DNA of 57,415 nucleotides, from NCBI GenBank assembly GCA_030064795.1, contig JASJEI010000015.1:1-57415 (forward strand), written 5' to 3'. The DNA is from Pleurocapsa sp. MO_226.B13. Its GTDB lineage: Bacteria > Cyanobacteriota > Cyanobacteriia > Cyanobacteriales > Xenococcaceae. A program made the position numbers and the translations under genes. The notes below the pieces were generated by a model. It was not told the DNA's origin. It was given only the letters and a program-made list of their open reading frames with translations, and searched no databases. Shown here piece after piece: positions 19,921-28,185 of the stretch. Every line of letters starts with the position of its first letter. Positions within the stretch are counted from its first letter, which is position 1.

Positions 19921-21066
19921 ATGACATTTCAGAACCTAGAATCTATTAATTTTATTGTTAAATCTGTATTTCTCAACAAACGCCACTGGTTATTTTCCTG
20001 GCTTATCTGGCTATCGATTATTTTACCAGCTCAAGCAGTAGAGTTAAGAGTAGCAATTAAAAAAGATGTTTCTCGTATCAAAGTTGGTAGTTCGACTCCC
20101 GCTGTAGTTAGAGATGGTACGGGAAAGCAAATTGGCGAAATCACTCCCCTGTCTTCTCTGGCAGCTAAAACTAAAGGCAATGAAATCAAAATCGCCAATC
20201 GTTTGGGTGCGAGTGAATTAATTATCGAACCTCAAGACAATGGCTATGTCTGGATAGGCGATCGCTGGTATCGAGGTAGAACTCGTCTGGTTCGCCAAGG
20301 GAAGAAACTTGTCGCCATTAATCATGTGGATTTAGAACAGTATTTATATAGTGTTGTCGGTGCAGAAGCAATCTCTACTTGGCCGATCGAGGCTCTTAAA
20401 GCTCAAGCAGTAGCAGCCCGCTCCTATGCTTTATACAAACGCAATACCTCCGCTAACAATATTTACGATCTTGATACTACTATTAGTACCCAAGTGTACA
20501 AAGGCTTAGATAGTGAATATACTACTACCCACGAAGCAGTAAATGAGACTCTCGGTCAGATCATGACCTACAATGACCAAGTAATTTTAGCTGCGTTTCA
20601 TTCCTCTTCGGGAGGACATACCGAAAATGTTGAAGATGTCTGGAGTTCTCCTTTACCTTATTTAAGAGCAGTGATAGATTACGATCATCAAGCTCCTGTA
20701 TTTGAATGGCAACAAATATTTCCCGTCAGTCGGATTAGAAGTTTAGTTGCGGGAGTAGGTAACATCAAGGGTCTACAGCCAGTACAAATGACCCCACGCG
20801 GTAGAGTAATTGCGATGAAAATTACAGGCGATCGCGGTACGGCTACAGTTAGTGGGAAACAAATACGTAAAGCTCTAGACCTCCGTAGTACTTTATTTAG
20901 AATGACTACAGATGGTAATAATATTCAGGTTCGCGGTCGTGGTTTTGGTCATGGATTGGGTTTGAGCCAATGGGGGGCTTATTATTTAGCTCAGCAAGGA
21001 GTTGATTACCATCGTATTCTGGCTCACTATTACCAAAATGCCAGTTTGACCAGACTGGAACAATAA
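19921..21066 (+). CDS. SpoIID/LytB-domain protein
   Basis: A 381-residue exported protein. A hydrophobic segment (about residues 22-38, ending AQA) looks like a signal sequence. The SpoIID domain follows: LEQYLYSVVGAEAISTWPIEALKAQAVAARSYAL (seen here in pieces), SSSGGHTENVEDVWSS, and the terminal RGRGFGHGLGLSQWGA. Bacillus SpoIID is a lytic transglycosylase, so a role in peptidoglycan remodelling is likely; in cyanobacteria the role is not established. A TTG at 19882 is in frame, but the ATG at 19921 is preferred. The glutamate in GAEAIS matches the catalytic Glu of SpoIID. Confidence 0.85.
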   Translation: MTFQNLESINFIVKSVFLNKRHWLFSWLIWLSIILPAQAVELRVAIKKDVSRIKVGSSTPAVVRDGTGKQIGEITPLSSLAAKTKGNEIKIANRLGASELIIEPQDNGYVWIGDRWYRGRTRLVRQGKKLVAINHVDLEQYLYSVVGAEAISTWPIEALKAQAVAARSYALYKRNTSANNIYDLDTTISTQVYKGLDSEYTTTHEAVNETLGQIMTYNDQVILAAFHSSSGGHTENVEDVWSSPLPYLRAVIDYDHQAPVFEWQQIFPVSRIRSLVAGVGNIKGLQPVQMTPRGRVIAMKITGDRGTATVSGKQIRKALDLRSTLFRMTTDGNNIQVRGRGFGHGLGLSQWGAYYLAQQGVDYHRILAHYYQNASLTRLEQ

Positions 21067-21257
21067 ACTAGTAAGACTTTTATTTGCTTGGAGTCTAAAT
21101 TCTAGAACTAGGTAAATATTTATCTCTTAACCAAAGACTCAATATCTATCTTCATTGCTTTAAATGGTAGGTTACAACGTATTTAATTTAAGTATGTACC
21201 ACCATCCAATCTTGACTGGCTAAATTGTTCAATCAAAATTCTTAAGATTTATTAGAT

Positions 21258-22400
21258 ATGTCCAACAACTCTTCTGCTGTAGATGCAGATCGATCGTCTC
21301 GTATTTTAGTTGTATCGGTTCGTGGGTTTCGCTTTCAGGCAGCTAATTGTTGTATCTATGAGTTTGAAGATTTACTCACTGATTTAGAATCTGCTCGGTT
21401 ATATACTCCTAGTGGTGAGTTCGATTTCCCCCGAAAAATTTACCGTATGGCAAAGTATATCAGTAGTTCAGATCGCTTTGCTGCCAGTATTGCTCCTTTT
21501 CCTACAGAGTTGTCTTTGGATCGTGAATACGATTTGTTGTTTGCGGTTTTAGATAATCCTTGGCAGATGCATTTACTCGAATCAATTAAAGGATGGCGCG
21601 AGAAATGTCGTAAAACAGCCTGTTTTATCGCCGAGATGTGGATGCCCGATCTAGAAAACTGGCGGTTGATTAAAGAACCTTGGGAGAATTTCGATCGCGT
21701 CTTTTTGGGGGTAACTCAATGTATCGATGGTTTGAGTAAATTAATTAAACCTCCCGTAACTTATATTCCTCCTGCGGTTGATACTCTAAGGTTTTCTCCT
21801 TATCCCGATCCTCCCCAACGTACTATCGATGTTTCTTATGTGGGCAGGCGATCGCCGATCATTCATGATGCTTTGATTGCAAGAGCAGCAAAAGATAATT
21901 TTTTCTACTATTACGACACTGTTAAAGGCAAGCTAGAAATTGGCAACCCCAGAGAACACCGTATATTATTGGCAAATCTGTTTCAACGCAGTCGCTACAA
22001 CATTACTAATTACGCTAAATTTAACGAAACCAAAGAAACAGGAGGTACTCAAGAAATCGGTTATCGTTTTTTTGAAGGCGCAGCAGCAGGAACGGTAATG
22101 ATCGGGATGCCCCCCGCAGGAGAGGCTTTTCCTCGTTATTTTGATTGGGAAGATGCGATTGTCAAGGTAGATTTTTCGGGAACCGATGTCGTTGAGGCGA
22201 TCGCCGAACTGGATACTCAACCCGAAAGATTGGAGCGGATCGCTAAGCTGAATGTAGCTAATTCTTTGCTCAAACACGATTGGGCTTATCGTTGGCGCGA
22301 TATGTTATCTGCTTTAGGACTCGAACCTAGCCCCGCTATGCTCAAAAGAGAAAAATATCTCCAAGAATTAGCTCAAAGTATTTTGGCTGAGGTTAAATAA
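21258..22400 (+). CDS. Glycosyltransferase of the CgeB/GT1-like type
   Basis: A 380-residue soluble protein with a two-domain GT-B layout. The first half has DLLFAVLDNPWQMHLLE and CFIAEMWMPDLENW. A linker YIPPAVDTLRFSPYP follows. The C-terminal domain has YRFFEGAAAGTVMIGMPPAGEAF, the nucleotide-sugar-binding region of the 'glycosyltransferase family protein 1/CgeB' group, where an E-G-x-A-A-G pattern is usual. Donor and acceptor are unknown. It opens a neighbourhood of polysaccharide genes, so a surface glycan is the likely product. An inverted-repeat element follows the stop. Confidence 0.75.
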   Translation: MSNNSSAVDADRSSRILVVSVRGFRFQAANCCIYEFEDLLTDLESARLYTPSGEFDFPRKIYRMAKYISSSDRFAASIAPFPTELSLDREYDLLFAVLDNPWQMHLLESIKGWREKCRKTACFIAEMWMPDLENWRLIKEPWENFDRVFLGVTQCIDGLSKLIKPPVTYIPPAVDTLRFSPYPDPPQRTIDVSYVGRRSPIIHDALIARAAKDNFFYYYDTVKGKLEIGNPREHRILLANLFQRSRYNITNYAKFNETKETGGTQEIGYRFFEGAAAGTVMIGMPPAGEAFPRYFDWEDAIVKVDFSGTDVVEAIAELDTQPERLERIAKLNVANSLLKHDWAYRWRDMLSALGLEPSPAMLKREKYLQELAQSILAEVK

Positions 22401-22408
22401 TAACTAGC

Positions 22409-22529
22409 AGGGGTGGTTTGCCCTAAAGGACTCGCGCTCGTCTAACGACTTGTGCCGCGAAGCCCTAAAGGACTAACTTCGTGTCGCAAATCCTTTAGGG
22501 CTTGCGCAACCGCATCGCAAACCGCCCCT
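22409..22529. repeat. 121-bp element with inverted ends and internal palindrome
   Basis: The ends AGGGGTGGTTTGC (22409-22421) and GCAAACCGCCCCT (22517-22529) are inverted copies, with one G-U pair. Inside, AGCCCTAAAGGA (22461-22472) pairs perfectly with TCCTTTAGGGCT (22491-22502), and a third copy of CCCTAAAGGACT lies near 22421. The sequence lies directly after a glycosyltransferase gene. It looks like a REP- or MITE-like dispersed element without coding capacity. Confidence 0.7.
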
Positions 22530-22837
22530 ACTTTTCTCGCTCCGAACCCTGAAAACTCGCGTTGTATGTCCGATCGCTGTCTTGAAAAATTGCCCGTACC
22601 GCTCCCGGATCTAATCCGACCAACTCAGTGCGATCGCACTGAGCCAAGCCCTTCCATCTCTTCAATATCTTTTGGCTTAAAAATCGAGCGATCGACAAAC
22701 AATAAACATAAACTCAATTTAAAAGGTTAGCTACTGTTAGGATAGCTATTACCATTTATGGTAATAATATTAATCGTCTTAAATAGATAAGCCTATAAAA
22801 ATAGTGTCGTTTAAAAACAGGAGCTAAATATATTCTC
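22530..22837. other. Spacer upstream of the response-regulator gene
   Basis: No gene is supported. HIP1-like GATCG sites are frequent. The AT-rich last 100 bases, with TTACCATTTATGGTAATAAT (a perfect inverted repeat TTACCAT/ATGGTAA at 22750-22766), precede the regulator gene and could be an operator, though this is only a guess. Confidence 0.4.
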
Positions 22838-23479
22838 ATGATTCGCCTTTTACTAGTAGACGATCAAGAACTGGTTTGTCAGGGGCTACGGGCAATGTTA
22901 AATTTGGAGTCCGATTTAGAAGTTGTCGGTGTAGCCAACAATGGTCAAGCTGCTATTGAACAAGTAGAAACTCTCCAGCCAGATGTGGTTTTGATGGACA
23001 TCAGAATGCCAATTATGGATGGACGAGAGGCGACGAGGATTATTTGTCAAAAATTTCCCAAGACCAAAGTTTTAGTTGTCAGCACCTTTGATGAAGACGA
23101 CTATATCGCTCAAGCAATCAAGGCAGGTGCCAAAGGATATTTGCTTAAAGATATGCCTGTTGAAGAATTAGCCCAGGCAATTCGCTTAGTATACCGAGGA
23201 TATAGCCAGATGGGGCCGGGACTGATGGAAAAAATGCTCGATGGTATTTTAGACTCTTGCGCAACTGAAACTGAACCAGACAAACCCGAACTTGCAGAGT
23301 TAACCCCAAGGGAAGTAGAAGTACTAAATTTAATCGGTACTGGCTGTACCAACCGTGAAATCGCCAAACAACTTTATATTACCGAAGGAACTGTTAAAAC
23401 TCATGTCACTCATATTCTTAATCGATTAAATCTACGCAATCGATCGCAAATCGCTATTTATGCTAATTGCGCTAGGTAA
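22838..23479 (+). CDS. NarL/FixJ-family response regulator (REC-LuxR HTH)
   Basis: A 213-residue two-domain regulator. The receiver has acidic residues D8-D9, the phosphorylation site D54 in LMDIRMP, a Ser/Thr at about 82 and K104 in YLLKDM. The LuxR-type helix-turn-helix (about residues 148-208) shows LTPREVEVLNLIGTGCTNREIA and ITEGTVKTHVTHILNRL. It should bind DNA as a dimer when phosphorylated. No histidine kinase gene is adjacent, so the partner is unknown. A RBS-like GGAGCTAA precedes the ATG. Confidence 0.93.
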   Translation: MIRLLLVDDQELVCQGLRAMLNLESDLEVVGVANNGQAAIEQVETLQPDVVLMDIRMPIMDGREATRIICQKFPKTKVLVVSTFDEDDYIAQAIKAGAKGYLLKDMPVEELAQAIRLVYRGYSQMGPGLMEKMLDGILDSCATETEPDKPELAELTPREVEVLNLIGTGCTNREIAKQLYITEGTVKTHVTHILNRLNLRNRSQIAIYANCAR

Positions 23480-23522
23480 GGAACGAGGAAGGAGGAATGA
23501 GGAACGAGGAAATACAACTAAC

Positions 23523-23550
23523 AACTGACAACTGACAACTGACAACTGAC
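23523..23550. repeat. Tandem heptamer AACTGAC (4 copies)
   Basis: Four perfect tandem copies of AACTGAC lie between the response regulator and the convergent glycosyltransferase. They are preceded by purine-rich GGAACGAGGAAGGAGG words that recur, inverted, near 37810-37860. These are typical cyanobacterial short tandem repeats. Confidence 0.85.
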
Positions 23551-23593
23551 AACCAACAACTCCGAACTAATGACCAATGACTATTGTCCAGTA

Positions 23594-24709
23594 TTAATTT
23601 TCGCTCGAATTAATAATTTCTGTTGCATAGTTTTGGGCTGAGTTACTCCATGTTTGTCCACTTCCTTGAATAGTAGGAGAGGAGCTTTTTTGGAGTTGTT
23701 CTAGGACTTTAGTGGCAGATACTTGAGGATTATTCAGAGTAATAGGAATCATTGCCGAACCGCCAATTTCACTACTCGCCTGATTGTTTTGACTGACGAT
23801 AATCCAACGCCTAAAGGCGATCGCTTCGGCGATGGGTAAACCAAAACCCTCATTTTCTGAGAGAAAAACTACTGCGGTTGCTTGACGATACCATTGGGCT
23901 AAAGCGCGATCTTCGATATAACCGTGATAGTGAACCCAAGCTTTGTCTTCAATCGACTTGAGGAAGGCTTCTCCACTCGCTTGAGTCGTCGTATTCATTC
24001 CTCCTACTAAATGTAATTCCCAAGGTTCCTGGCTAATTTCTCTGAGGGCTGAGACTAAAGCTACTGCTTCTGGTAGGCGTTTAGCAGCAGGATCGATTCT
24101 TCCTACGGATAAGAGAAACGGTGCAGTGGGGGTAGCAATTGTCACGGGAGGTAGATCGATTAGTTGAGAGTCAATGCCATTGGCGATCGCTTTTACTTTT
24201 GACTTTAATTGAGGATTAGAGCGAAAGTGCAATAAATCTTGTTTTGTTGCCTCTGAGACGACAATAATCTGACGGGCAAAATTAAGCGAGGCATCGAGAT
24301 AAACCGCACCCCGCAACCAGGTTTTCAAGCGATCGCCATATTTATCTGCTGCTTTCCATTCATTGACATCATGAATTACAGCGATCGTCGGTGGATGCCA
24401 AGGCAGTACAATCGGATTAGAAAGCCAAACTACTGTCTCTATTTTTTGGCGACGACAATAATCAGTAAAGCGAGTAGCAACCCAAAGATATCTCTTTCCT
24501 GGTGAGTAATCTAGGGCTGGCAGAGGTCTAACTATCCGTTGTAACTTTTCTAGGGCTGGGGTTTTAGCGATCGCGTTGGGTGAAGCTAAAATTATGACTG
24601 AAACTCCTTGACGAGTCAATTCTGCAACTAAAGGAGGCAATAACCGCTCTAGATACTGTCCAATTCCCAAACGAGGGCCGAGATAATGAGCGATAAGAGC
24701 AATATACAT
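23594..24709 (-). CDS. Glycosyltransferase family 4 (GT-B)
   Basis: A 371-residue enzyme. The N-terminal domain starts MYIALIAHYLGPRLGIGQYLERL, with the Gly-rich turn typical of GT4. The C-terminal domain has FLLSVGRIDPAAKRLPE, the start of the donor-binding fold, and the E-x7-E motif ENEGFGLPIAEA (about residues 284-295). It probably adds a sugar during assembly of a surface polysaccharide; specificity cannot be read. It is the most downstream of five minus-strand genes (23594-30806) with linked functions, but the spacers are long, so single transcription units are likely. Confidence 0.87.
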   Translation of the reverse strand: MYIALIAHYLGPRLGIGQYLERLLPPLVAELTRQGVSVIILASPNAIAKTPALEKLQRIVRPLPALDYSPGKRYLWVATRFTDYCRRQKIETVVWLSNPIVLPWHPPTIAVIHDVNEWKAADKYGDRLKTWLRGAVYLDASLNFARQIIVVSEATKQDLLHFRSNPQLKSKVKAIANGIDSQLIDLPPVTIATPTAPFLLSVGRIDPAAKRLPEAVALVSALREISQEPWELHLVGGMNTTTQASGEAFLKSIEDKAWVHYHGYIEDRALAQWYRQATAVVFLSENEGFGLPIAEAIAFRRWIIVSQNNQASSEIGGSAMIPITLNNPQVSATKVLEQLQKSSSPTIQGSGQTWSNSAQNYATEIINSSEN

Positions 24710-25074
24710 GAGTTATTTCTCAAAAGTAACAACAGACTTAGTTTGAAGTCATATGAAATCCGATTACCAAAACCTTCAAAAAAATAATATGGATCGTAGA
24801 GACGTAATATATTACGTCTCTACAAGATTTTACGGTCTAACAGATCGATATTCTCTGCCAAGAGTCAAAATCTAGAAATATTAAGATTTCCAGGAATTCA
24901 TCCTAAGAGAAAATAATCTTAAATCTAAATAAGAATGATACAAATTTTTATTAGTCATTAATCACTGGCAATTAATATTCGCTACTCACTACTCATCTCA
25001 ACCATCAAGTATTTGTAATAGGCATTAAAGCTTATCTATAAGCCATCAGCAGATCGCAAGGTTTAGAGCTTTTA
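24710..25074. other. Spacer with a perfect 28-bp palindrome
   Basis: An intergenic stretch between a glycosyltransferase and a sulfotransferase gene. The only clear structure is the palindrome at 24796-24823. No reading frame is supported. Confidence 0.6.
24796..24823. repeat. Perfect 28-bp palindrome (GTAGAGACG...CGTCTCTAC)
   Basis: GTAGAGACGTAATA is followed directly by its exact reverse complement. Palindromes with GTAGAGACG arms are familiar dispersed elements in cyanobacterial genomes. A related AGACG/CGTCT hairpin occurs at 53421-53485. It lies upstream of the GT4 gene on the minus strand and could affect its message, but this is unproven. Confidence 0.85.
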
Positions 25075-25995
25075 CTAAAACTGTAACCATTGAGGAAGAT
25101 CGGTATAATTTATAGCCGACAGTTGTGCTGCTAGTTTTTGATTATAAGGTTGATAAATAGAACGCAAATAATCTAAAGTTTTCTCGTTAATTGCTTCTTG
25201 ATATTGGATACCATTAAAGCGATAGTAAGCATTTCTTAAAGCTCTTTTTAGTCCTGCATTTGCCCGCCAAAATTTTTCGGCTTTGGTGTTAACTAATATA
25301 GCTAACTCTTGTAAATATTTGTTTTTGTAGTTGAGACTTTTATTTTCGATGGTTAATTCTTGTGATTTAAATACCTGGTTATCTATTTCCAACCAAGCAC
25401 AAATTTTAGCTAAAAATAGTTGGGGGTTATTTTTAAGATCGTCTAAAAAAGCGATATAAATAGAATCCTCAAAAACATCTAACCAATCTTCTAGATAGTT
25501 GGCGTACAAACCGCCTTCAATTCCCCAATACTTATCATTTTCATTGTTTCTTCTTTCTTGAGGTGGTAATGATTCGCACCGCTTTATATATTCTGTAAAA
25601 TTTAGTTCTTGCTCTAGTTCTAGCATACTTTTTTTATACTTAAAAAAAGAAACTAGCCGAGAAATTGGTTCTCTAAGAATAATAATTATTTTTACCTTAT
25701 CTCCCAGAGTATTTTTAATCGCTAGAGCAAGTTTTTTACCACCCTCAAAATATCCAGGGGTAGCTTCCATGATATACTTTTGATGGTTATAGTGAGAAAA
25801 ATAGCCTTGATATTGCTTAAATGGCTCTTCACTATTTTTATAGCGAGAATCCCATTGACCGTACCGATAATAAGAGAAGTAGCAAGTTTCTTTAACAGTA
25901 GAACAACAAATATCGGGATGAAGAGATAGATAACTATACAACGAAGTTGTTCCTGCTTTGACAACTCCTGCAATTACTAAATTAGGTAAAGTCAT
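25075..25995 (-). CDS. Sulfotransferase domain protein
   Basis: A 306-residue PAPS-dependent sulfotransferase. The 5'-phosphosulfate loop GVVKAGTTSLYSYL (residues 10-23, Lys13) is at the N-terminus. The 3'-phosphate site ILREPISRLVSFFKY, with Arg108 and Ser112, is also present. A ribosome binding site AGGAGA precedes the ATG. Bacterial members of this family sulfate polysaccharides or lipids. Next to glycosyltransferases and an O-antigen-polymerase-like protein, sulfation of an extracellular polysaccharide is the best inference. Confidence 0.88.
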   Translation of the reverse strand: MTLPNLVIAGVVKAGTTSLYSYLSLHPDICCSTVKETCYFSYYRYGQWDSRYKNSEEPFKQYQGYFSHYNHQKYIMEATPGYFEGGKKLALAIKNTLGDKVKIIIILREPISRLVSFFKYKKSMLELEQELNFTEYIKRCESLPPQERRNNENDKYWGIEGGLYANYLEDWLDVFEDSIYIAFLDDLKNNPQLFLAKICAWLEIDNQVFKSQELTIENKSLNYKNKYLQELAILVNTKAEKFWRANAGLKRALRNAYYRFNGIQYQEAINEKTLDYLRSIYQPYNQKLAAQLSAINYTDLPQWLQF

Positions 25996-26112
25996 GAAAA
26001 TAATTTTCTCCTGATTTTGCTCTAGCGATATTATTTTGGGTTTAAGAAATTTAAGTTTGCTAAATAAGTCATAAATTTTTATTAAACATAAAATTAGATG
26101 GTGTTCGTAGGT

Positions 26113-26145
26113 GAATTTCTTAACCCTAAAGGGTCAACTAGAAAC
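26113..26145. repeat. Hairpin repeat with core ACCCTAAAGGGT
   Basis: AACCC-taaa-GGGT hairpin flanked by TTTCT / AGAAA, 14 bases past the stop of the minus-strand gene at 26159. An almost identical element lies past the stop of the minus-strand gene at 36524. No T-run follows, so it is not a clear terminator. Confidence 0.6.
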
Positions 26146-26158
26146 TCAATAAAGCAGA

Positions 26159-27715
26159 CTATTTTTCTTCTAGTTTGGTGACAGAATAGGGTGGTAGTAC
26201 CATCCCATTGAAGGCAATACCACTTTTCAGTTTCAAAACCTCGCTTCTAGTTACTAGAGTTCGAGGGTTTTCCGCAATTTGCTTATATTTAGAGTGATTA
26301 GCAAAAAGTGACTCTAGATCGATCTTGAGATCTCGATCTGACAAGTTAACAATTATTGCTTGAGACTGGGTGTCATTGTGAAATATCCAACCATACAGGG
26401 CGGGATATTCAAAGTTTTTTTTGCCCACTAAAGTTGGTACGCCAAAAAAATCAATTTTCTGTGCTTGGTTCATTCCCGAACTAGCCTCCCCAAGAAAGCT
26501 GAGAGTCACCCCAGTAGCAGAAAGACTCATCGGTTGCACCCTGACATTTTCATCAGTAGGATTAACAAAACTCTTTTCGTGGTTAAAAATAGCAGCAAAA
26601 CGAGAATTTCCTGTTAATACATGATTGCAGGCGATCGCGATGCGCGAATCTTCCAGAAACAGTAAACTAGTGGTTAGGGTGTAAAGCCCGTGCGCCCAAG
26701 AACCCATAACTCTCTGTTGTTGGTTCTGATTTTTTTTACCAAATATTTTTTCAAATAAGTTGTATTCGGTGATCCAAATTTCCTTATTGTTTGGAATTAA
26801 CTGGAATCGTTTATTCTTTTGAAGACTGTGCCATTTTCTAAAAGGTTGTCCCAAAATTATCGGTACTTCTTCAGAAGTGAAAAAAGGATAATCAGAATTT
26901 GCTTCAATCGAAGAGTTTAAGCCATGTCCCTTATATATATGCAGCGTTACGGCATCCGCCTGTTCCATAGTCGTATCTAAAAGGCTTTGATGCCAGTTTT
27001 TTTGACGGCGCGAATCTTTTGAGGAAGCTGCTACTCCTACTAAGGAAATTTCCGCGTTAGGAAACTCCCGTTTTATCGCATCTATCCATTCTCTAGCAGT
27101 TTGGGCATAGTCAGCAGGAGTAGGAAAAACTCGTTCGTAGTTGGGAAGACTAAAATAGAATTCGTTACCCAACTCGATATATTTTACTGGCATTCCCAAA
27201 TCTCTGGCGGTACGCAACATTTCCAGTTGGGATTCTAAACTGGAACTAGCCAGATTTAAAACAAAAATAGGAGTAGTATTAGTCGCCTCCAATCCTACTT
27301 GGATATCTTCTAATTTACTGCGATCGTACTTTAACTTTTTGTCGCGAAAATTAATCGGATAACCAGCCATTTCTTCTCTAAGATTGTCGATTAATCCTCC
27401 TTTTTGCCAGTCCCAATAATTTGATTCTGTCCCACCTGGAACTCTCAACAATTTAGGACTTACTCGATTAATTGCTTGCCAAAATTCTGGATTTGACCAA
27501 GACTTTACCAGTAAAGAATTAACGTTAAAACAGGCATAATTTTCTGACAGGGGACGAGAAAAAGAGGACACAGAAGCTTTAACTACTGATGGTTGAGCTA
27601 CTACTGATGATTGTTGGTTATGTTTTTGCCAACTGCAAGTAGTTAATAATAACGAAGTAGTCAAAACTAAAAAATTAAGATTATAAATAGATCTAGAAAG
27701 GATTTTTAACATCAT
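26159..27715 (-). CDS. Lipoprotein-like glycoside hydrolase (TIM-barrel, GH39/51/79-like)
   Basis: A 518-residue exported protein. The N-terminal hydrophobic segment ends LLLTTC (Cys27), a somewhat weak lipobox. The middle looks like a clan-A TIM barrel: LLRVPGGTESNYWDW, the GNE motif ELGNEFYFSL with Glu185 as the likely acid/base, and WITEYNLF with Glu317 as the likely nucleophile. A beta-sandwich C-terminal part follows. I cannot name the family or substrate. It sits between a sulfotransferase and an O-antigen-polymerase-like gene, which suggests trimming of a surface glycan. Confidence 0.65.
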   Translation of the reverse strand: MMLKILSRSIYNLNFLVLTTSLLLTTCSWQKHNQQSSVVAQPSVVKASVSSFSRPLSENYACFNVNSLLVKSWSNPEFWQAINRVSPKLLRVPGGTESNYWDWQKGGLIDNLREEMAGYPINFRDKKLKYDRSKLEDIQVGLEATNTTPIFVLNLASSSLESQLEMLRTARDLGMPVKYIELGNEFYFSLPNYERVFPTPADYAQTAREWIDAIKREFPNAEISLVGVAASSKDSRRQKNWHQSLLDTTMEQADAVTLHIYKGHGLNSSIEANSDYPFFTSEEVPIILGQPFRKWHSLQKNKRFQLIPNNKEIWITEYNLFEKIFGKKNQNQQQRVMGSWAHGLYTLTTSLLFLEDSRIAIACNHVLTGNSRFAAIFNHEKSFVNPTDENVRVQPMSLSATGVTLSFLGEASSGMNQAQKIDFFGVPTLVGKKNFEYPALYGWIFHNDTQSQAIIVNLSDRDLKIDLESLFANHSKYKQIAENPRTLVTRSEVLKLKSGIAFNGMVLPPYSVTKLEEK

Positions 27716-28185
27716 TAATGTTTAAACAAAACATTTGAACTAATTTACTGACGAAACTTTAAAACAACATTTGATTTTTCCTAGATTGGAAAGCACGACA
27801 GTATAACTAAAAAAACCTTGAGAAAATATCTTGCTTGGAGTTGAGTAAATGGATTCCAATTTATCATGATTAAGATATTCTAATTACATCTAAGGGCGAT
27901 GGGGTATTGATTTTTAGCTAATAGCTAAGAGTAAAGCTTATTCGTATTGCCTAAACAATATTTCCTATAAATTGTTATTATTTTCCAGATTGAATTTACT
28001 TTGAGATAGTTTTGACAACTTCTACCAACTCTCTATGACAATGCACTCTTCTCGAATTCAACTTCTTTGCGCCTCTGCCCCCAAGGCGACGGGGACTTGT
28101 CCTCGTCGCTTTGAGGATAAACGTCTTGGCGTGAGATCTAAACTCAAAATATTAAGTACAACTTCAAAGAGAAATAGTATTATCC
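27716..28185. other. Spacer with a common repeat and a GC-rich hairpin
   Basis: No gene is supported. Around 28066-28140 runs a CTTTGCGCCTCTGCC...GGCGTGAGAT sequence, a dispersed motif familiar in cyanobacteria. It is split by the hairpin at 28086-28109. The left half is AT-rich without clear signals. Confidence 0.5.
28086..28109. repeat. GC-rich hairpin GCGACGGGGAC-tt-GTCCTCGTCGC
   Basis: An 11-pair stem with one G-U pair and a two-base loop. It lies inside a dispersed CTTTGCGCCT...GCGTGAGAT sequence and looks inserted into it. It is near the 3' side of the convergent gene at 28186. Confidence 0.7.

Noticed and set aside
22452..22730. A 92-codon + frame before the response regulator
   Set aside because: It starts inside the 121-bp palindromic element, has no ribosome binding site, and the sequence is Ser/Pro/Arg-rich repeat translation.
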